Assembly (NCBI GenBank): GCA_024234595.1 | Contig: JACKNZ010000005.1 | Location: 124,001 to 188,000, forward strand | Reading direction: 5' to 3' | DNA length: 64,000 nucleotides | Origin: Moraxellaceae bacterium | Lineage (GTDB): Bacteria; Pseudomonadota; Gammaproteobacteria; Pseudomonadales; Moraxellaceae | Shown here: positions 60,281 through 64,000 of the stretch, piece by piece | How the letters are laid out: every line of letters starts with the position of its first letter | Position numbering within the stretch: the stretch's first letter is position 1 | Translations under genes and position numbers: made by a program | The notes under the pieces: generated by a model | Seen by the model: the letters and a program-made list of their open reading frames with translations, nothing else | Databases searched by the model: none | Told to the model about the DNA's origin: nothing

Positions 60281-61305
60281 AACAATTTTTACTGCCCGAT
60301 TTAGGCGAAGGGTTGCACGAAGCGACCTTGATTGAATGGCAGGTCACACCCCAACAATTTATAAAACAAGGGGAGCTGTTATTAACCGTAGAAACCGCCA
60401 AGTCCATAGTCGAAATTCCTGCGCCCGAAGATTTAACGGTAGAAAACTTATTATATCAGCAAGGTCAAGCCATTAAAGTTGGCACTGCTTTATTAAACTA
60501 TCACAGCACAGAAACCTCACAACAAGCAACCAACCCAAGCAGCAAAAGTATCAGTGTTGTGGGTGAGTTAGCCGAAGCTAATGCCAAGCAAGAGCTACAG
60601 CGTGAATTTATCGTAGGCTCACAGCGATTTAGCCAACAAGAACAGCAACAAGCAGCACAGGCTTTACACAGCCATCGCTCACACATGAGGCAAGCCTCGC
60701 AAACTTTAGCCTTAACAGGCACACGCTTGGCGATGAGGCAGCAACTTAGCCAAGCACATCAACAAGTTGCACTAGTGACACTTTTTGATGAAGTCTGTGT
60801 TAAATGGTCAAATACGAGCAAAGCCTTACCACGTTTGATTACAGCCTTATGTGCCGCCTGCAAAGTTGAGCCTAAACTCAATGCGTGGTTTAAGCATGAT
60901 TCTTTATTATTACAGCAAGACGTAAACATGGGTTTAGCGGTTAATACGCCGCAAGGTTTGTTAGTGCCTGTGATTGCGCAAGCACAGTTATTGTCAGGCA
61001 CAGACTTAGAAGAAAAAATTGCTTTAGCTAAACAAGCGGCTAATGAGTTACGCCCTAATAGCGTACAAGCGACTATTAGTTTGTCTAATTTTGGCATGCT
61101 GGCAGGACGCTTTGCAACGCCAATGGTTGTACCGCCACAAGTGGCTATTTTGGGGGTAGGACGAATTGAGCTGCGTTATCTACTGTCTAAAAAAGGCAAT
61201 ATCAAAAAACGTACCGTCATACCCTTATCGTTGAGTTTTGACCATCGAGTGTTAACAGGCGCAGAAGCCGCGCGATTTTTAGAGGCGGTGATGGATAACT
61301 TATAG
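60277..61305 (+). CDS. pdhC: Short E2 acyltransferase of the pdhABC operon (atypical)
   Basis: A 342-residue E2. It has a lipoyl domain (Lys42 in VETAKSIVE), then a Gln/Ala-rich linker, and a catalytic domain ending SFDHRVLTGAEAARF. Two oddities appear: no clear peripheral subunit-binding domain lies between them, and the catalytic aspartate of HxxxD is Thr327 after His323 (AceF in this window has HRVID). A similar variant exists in some proteobacterial E2s, so it may be functional. No E3 gene follows. It converges with the potassium channel gene, 4 nt away. Confidence 0.82.
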   Translation: MKQFLLPDLGEGLHEATLIEWQVTPQQFIKQGELLLTVETAKSIVEIPAPEDLTVENLLYQQGQAIKVGTALLNYHSTETSQQATNPSSKSISVVGELAEANAKQELQREFIVGSQRFSQQEQQQAAQALHSHRSHMRQASQTLALTGTRLAMRQQLSQAHQQVALVTLFDEVCVKWSNTSKALPRLITALCAACKVEPKLNAWFKHDSLLLQQDVNMGLAVNTPQGLLVPVIAQAQLLSGTDLEEKIALAKQAANELRPNSVQATISLSNFGMLAGRFATPMVVPPQVAILGVGRIELRYLLSKKGNIKKRTVIPLSLSFDHRVLTGAEAARFLEAVMDNL

Positions 61306-61309
61306 GGAG

Positions 61310-62995
61310 CTACTCGCCCTTACGCGACGCTAACCAACGCCAAATTAAACCATCGGGTCTATCTATACCGTCCATAACATAAGACAGAACTTGCTCATCA
61401 CGCAAGGTCAACGCCAAACGATATTGGGTACTCGGCGCACCTGCCATCAATAATCGGTCATGCGGTTTTAATAATAAGGCTTCTTCATCAGGCCCTGCCA
61501 AAAACTGCCCTCCGCGCAACAAGGCAACAGCATGTAGCTCTAAACGTCTGCCTCGCTCACGATTATCGCGCAGTATTTGTCCTAAACGTATATCACGTTG
61601 TTGCCCGAGCATATTAAATACCGCAGGGGCTTCATCAAAATTAAGTCGAACCTCCCATACTTGAGTATCATCGTATGGCAGGTATTCTAATAATCGCTTG
61701 ACTGTAGTCGGCAACATTCGCCGTAAATGCTCTTGCATTCGGGGTAGAAGCTGCGAAGTCATTGCCGCCAAACATTGCCGCGCAACCATGACACTGGGTA
61801 CCATCAACATATCAGGTTTTAATGCCTGAAATAACATGGCACTGTGGTCATCATTTTGACGCAATATCACATAAATATCGGGATTAACTTGGCGAGCTAA
61901 TGCAACCAAAGCCAAATTACGGGTGTCGTCACCTGTCCCCACCACAATCCCAGCAGCATAGGGCAAGTGCGCATTTCTTAATTCATCTAACTCGTCTTGC
62001 CACACACCATCAATGTCTTTGGCGGATAAGTTGAGTAATGTTGGATCAATAGGCGTACAAGGCCGCCCTGTTTCGCTTAGGGCATCCACCACAAAACGCC
62101 CAAAACGACCATAGCCACAAATAATCCATTGGCCTTCGGGACACTCTCTATCACTTAAACGGCCACTCCCATGTGTTGGTGTTAAACGAGTAAACAGCGT
62201 GTGCGCTTCGGGATTTGCTAACAACAACCGCAATTCATCGGTAAACGCTTTAAAGGGATTGATAAGCATATCTGTACCAAAAGCCAACGCACTTTCGGCC
62301 ACACTTGGCGTTTCGGAACGACAATAAACAGGCACATAAGGGTTAAGTACACGAGCGGCGGCGGCTATACCCAAATTAGTGGCATCGTCAGAGGTCAACG
62401 CCAAAACACCTGCTAGTTGTGGATGCGATAAGCCTGCCGCCATTAGCACTTCGGCATTACGCGCATCAGCCATCAAGGCAGGCACACTCAATCCGTGGTC
62501 ATGTAGTTCTAACTCAAAAATTTCTTGCTCACGCTTTTCTAATACCACTAAACGTTGCCCTGCACGCCCTAGTCTTTCACACAATAATGCCCCTGTTTGA
62601 CCATAACCACACATTAACCAAAAGGGTTCACGAATGTGTTTGACTTGTCGGCTAAAGTTACCGCGCTTCATGGCCTCCAAAAAAGTTTTATCTTGTGCTA
62701 AGGCAATAATGGCGGCTAATTGCCACGCCCATACCGTCACCGACAAATAAATACAAAAGGTTACCCACATCCGTTGCGTATTCGTAAAGGGATAGGGGAT
62801 TTCGCCAAAACCAATGGTAGTTGCGGTATAGCTCATAAAATAAAAGGCATGAAACCAACTCATTTCAACGGGTTGGCCTTTGTCATCTACGGCAGGAATT
62901 AGCACCAAGCCAGTCACGCTAATGGCATAACTCAATATCACCGCTATAATCGGCAATCGCAAGCGGCGTAAGGCAATAAAAAGCGCGGTATTCAT
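61310..62995 (-). CDS. Potassium channel family protein with two RCK/TrkA-N domains
   Basis: A 561-residue membrane protein. Two helices (about 13-35 and 78-100) flank a pore loop with filter TATTIGFGEIPY. Two NAD-binding Rossmann RCK modules follow: LMCGYGQTGALLCERLGRAG (near 128) and WIICGYGRFGRFVVDAL (near 289), plus C-terminal TrkA-C-like parts. It probably passes K+ with nucleotide gating. The filter TIGFGE differs from the usual TVGYGD, so ion choice is less certain. Its ATG overlaps the DUF6394 stop (TAATG). Confidence 0.85.
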   Translation of the reverse strand: MNTALFIALRRLRLPIIAVILSYAISVTGLVLIPAVDDKGQPVEMSWFHAFYFMSYTATTIGFGEIPYPFTNTQRMWVTFCIYLSVTVWAWQLAAIIALAQDKTFLEAMKRGNFSRQVKHIREPFWLMCGYGQTGALLCERLGRAGQRLVVLEKREQEIFELELHDHGLSVPALMADARNAEVLMAAGLSHPQLAGVLALTSDDATNLGIAAAARVLNPYVPVYCRSETPSVAESALAFGTDMLINPFKAFTDELRLLLANPEAHTLFTRLTPTHGSGRLSDRECPEGQWIICGYGRFGRFVVDALSETGRPCTPIDPTLLNLSAKDIDGVWQDELDELRNAHLPYAAGIVVGTGDDTRNLALVALARQVNPDIYVILRQNDDHSAMLFQALKPDMLMVPSVMVARQCLAAMTSQLLPRMQEHLRRMLPTTVKRLLEYLPYDDTQVWEVRLNFDEAPAVFNMLGQQRDIRLGQILRDNRERGRRLELHAVALLRGGQFLAGPDEEALLLKPHDRLLMAGAPSTQYRLALTLRDEQVLSYVMDGIDRPDGLIWRWLASRKGE

Positions 62996-63375
62996 TAGCG
63001 ACGAAACATCACAGTTTCAGCAATCAGTAATATCAACGACACAAAATTAGCTAACATCGCCCCTCCTGCTAACGAGACAATCCCAGCCATTGCCGATGGT
63101 GTCATCATGCCAATCACTTGTGTTTGATAGCCCCAATACATAGCAGCCGCCACTAATTGCAAGGAGGCGACTAAACTGGTCGCTAATTGTGTCGCCCCCA
63201 TGTGAGAACGGTCACCAAATTTAAGGGATGTAGCAATTAAATTAACAATTAACGCTGCTGCAAACTCACCTACATGATGCAATTCGGGACGGTCAATATC
63301 ACCAATAAAAAAACCAAAATTAAGTGTTGCCGCCAACACAATAAAAAAGGCAAAAATGACTTTTTCTAAATTCAT
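62995..63375 (-). CDS. DUF6394 family membrane protein
   Basis: A 126-residue protein with four hydrophobic segments (about 5-25, 35-52, 60-80 and 95-122), so an integral membrane protein. It includes NFGFFIGDIDRPELHHVGEFAAALIVN. It matches the uncharacterised DUF6394 family, often encoded beside the two-RCK potassium channel, as here with overlapping start and stop. It is likely a partner of that channel, an inference from coupling. No catalytic residues seen. Starts 42 nt after the GNAT gene on the same strand. Confidence 0.8.
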   Translation of the reverse strand: MNLEKVIFAFFIVLAATLNFGFFIGDIDRPELHHVGEFAAALIVNLIATSLKFGDRSHMGATQLATSLVASLQLVAAAMYWGYQTQVIGMMTPSAMAGIVSLAGGAMLANFVSLILLIAETVMFRR

Positions 63376-63417
63376 AGTCTATTAGTCCAAAATTAGCATT
63401 AAATAAATGCTATTAAC

Positions 63418-63864
63418 TCAGGTCTTTTGGGTGTAGGTGTAAAACAACCAAGGCTTTTTACTGGCTTCAAGAGAATCATATAGTCTTTGTGCAGTATGAT
63501 TATCCATTGCTGTTGTCCATTGCAACCGACACGCTCCTTGAGAAAGTGCAAAATCCAAACAATGGTTTATCAATGCTCTTCCAACACCTTGTCCACGACT
63601 CTCAGGTATCACATATAAATCATTCATCACAGCAACTTTATGTGCAATGGTCGAAGAAAAACAAAAATATACTGTCGCGAAGGCCACTACTTTTTCATCA
63701 ATTTTGTATAAAAACTGACAACCAAAGGGGTTGTGCTGACCAAACTGTCCAAAAAACACATGATTTTTCTCATCATCAATGTCAGCAACCTGATAAAACG
63801 TTTGATATGCTCTAATCAATGGTAAGACTTGCGCCAGATTTTGTCGCGTTACAACTTCTATCAT
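63418..63864 (-). CDS. GNAT-family N-acetyltransferase
   Basis: A 148-residue acetyltransferase. The acetyl-CoA binding loop is VIPESRGQGVGRALINH (about residues 89-105), preceded by the beta strands VVAFATVYFCF and AVMNDLYV and followed by the usual C-terminal SLEASKKPWLFYTYTQK. The start ATG overlaps the stop of the preceding gene by 4 nt (ATGA). The substrate cannot be told from sequence. It is upstream of DUF6394 and the potassium channel on the same strand. Confidence 0.87.
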   Translation of the reverse strand: MIEVVTRQNLAQVLPLIRAYQTFYQVADIDDEKNHVFFGQFGQHNPFGCQFLYKIDEKVVAFATVYFCFSSTIAHKVAVMNDLYVIPESRGQGVGRALINHCLDFALSQGACRLQWTTAMDNHTAQRLYDSLEASKKPWLFYTYTQKT

Positions 63865-64000
63865 TTTTTAATCGCTACACCTTGAATAATGCTGCCACCA
63901 ACGCTCACCAATTTAGGGTGCTGATAGCGTTCAATGTCTTTAAATTCAAAACCTGCTTCAAGAATTGTTGCTTCGGTATCTCGATTAAGATGACAACCAC
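63861..64000 (-). CDS. SAM-dependent methyltransferase, C-terminal fragment (gene continues outside window)
   Basis: About 46 residues at the window end, reading GCHLNRDTEATILEAGFE and ending SIIQGVAIKK. The G-C-x-L-N-R-D-T pattern followed by a hydrophobic AGF is typical of the C-terminal part of class I methyltransferases of the UbiE/Methyltransf_11 group. The start lies beyond the window. Its stop overlaps the GNAT start (ATGA), so the two are translationally coupled. Confidence 0.6.
   Translation of the reverse strand, partial: GCHLNRDTEATILEAGFEFKDIERYQHPKLVSVGGSIIQGVAIKK

Noticed and set aside
60759..61097. Minus-strand open frame opposite pdhC
   Set aside because: Shadow of the E2 catalytic domain. 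No independent support.
58217..61305. Acetoin dehydrogenase operon
   Set aside because: Possible on E1 similarity, but no acoR, acoX or E3 gene is present, so I kept the general 2-oxoacid dehydrogenase call.

Overview
The window is a dense, fairly AT-rich stretch of a gammaproteobacterial chromosome. Fifty-eight genes, two of them cut by the window edges, lie on both strands, and no gene-free gap exceeds about 280 bases. I recognise no rRNA, tRNA, CRISPR array or phage. Two gene orders match what I remember of Pseudomonas aeruginosa: nadC / DUF1631 / ampD / ampE, and psd / PilZ-like gene / fimX. This suggests the Pseudomonadales, possibly a Moraxellaceae-like relative because of the low GC. 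The lineage is inference.

Layout. 1-8.7 kb: a cbb3 oxidase operon (ccoN end, ccoO, ccoQ, ccoP) followed by its assembly genes ccoG, ccoH, ccoI (copper P-type ATPase), the short ccoS, a DsbD/TauE-like membrane protein and a VF530-type DNA-binding protein. 8.8-16.2 kb: housekeeping genes (acyl-CoA ligase, M61 peptidase, alpha/beta hydrolase, SlyD, PduO-type adenosyltransferase, a META-domain lipoprotein and a helix-hairpin-helix protein). 16.3-20.3 kb: pyruvate dehydrogenase aceE-aceF. 20.5-27.4 kb: an orphan outer-membrane barrel, ampE, ampD, DUF1631, nadC and a RegB/PrrB-type redox sensor kinase. 27.5-37.4 kb: a six-gene minus-strand cluster built around the proteasome relative Anbu: a circularly permuted ATP-grasp ligase, an alpha-E protein, Anbu, a transglutaminase/DUF2126 giant, an ATP-grasp/alpha-E fusion and a second transglutaminase. 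It is preceded by a sigma-54-like promoter and an NtrC-like site. 37.7-41.2 kb: an MbnP/MbnH-like copper 'metallo-mystery pair' with an outer-membrane porin.

41.5-52.3 kb: a beta-lactamase-fold hydrolase, an iron-sulfur APS reductase with a small redoxin, psd, a LysR regulator, the PilZ-like gene with fimX, pirin, a nitroreductase and two small unknown genes, with an IS256-family transposase remnant between. 52.3-56.6 kb: a Spy-like chaperone, a Tat lipoprotein intradiol dioxygenase, a BaeRS/OmpR-type two-component system and a Gly/Cys-rich protein. 56.8-61.3 kb: an ABC1/UbiB kinase, then a second 2-oxoacid dehydrogenase (pdhA, pdhB and an unusual short E2). 61.3-64 kb: a two-RCK potassium channel, DUF6394, a GNAT acetyltransferase and the end of a methyltransferase.

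Between genes there are several small-repeat families. They are a MITE-like element with AGGACTTACGC ends (two full copies and two fragments), CTTCGACTACGCTCAG inverted repeats, CCCTCTCCC/GGGAGAGGG hairpins, and a heptanucleotide repeat. The heptamer repeat occurs both as a pure intergenic array at 56.7 kb and, in diverged form, inside the aceF coding sequence, where it encodes a seven-residue repeat linker. The strongest candidate for an incompletely described system is the Anbu / ATP-grasp / alpha-E / transglutaminase cluster. The MbnPH-porin trio comes next.
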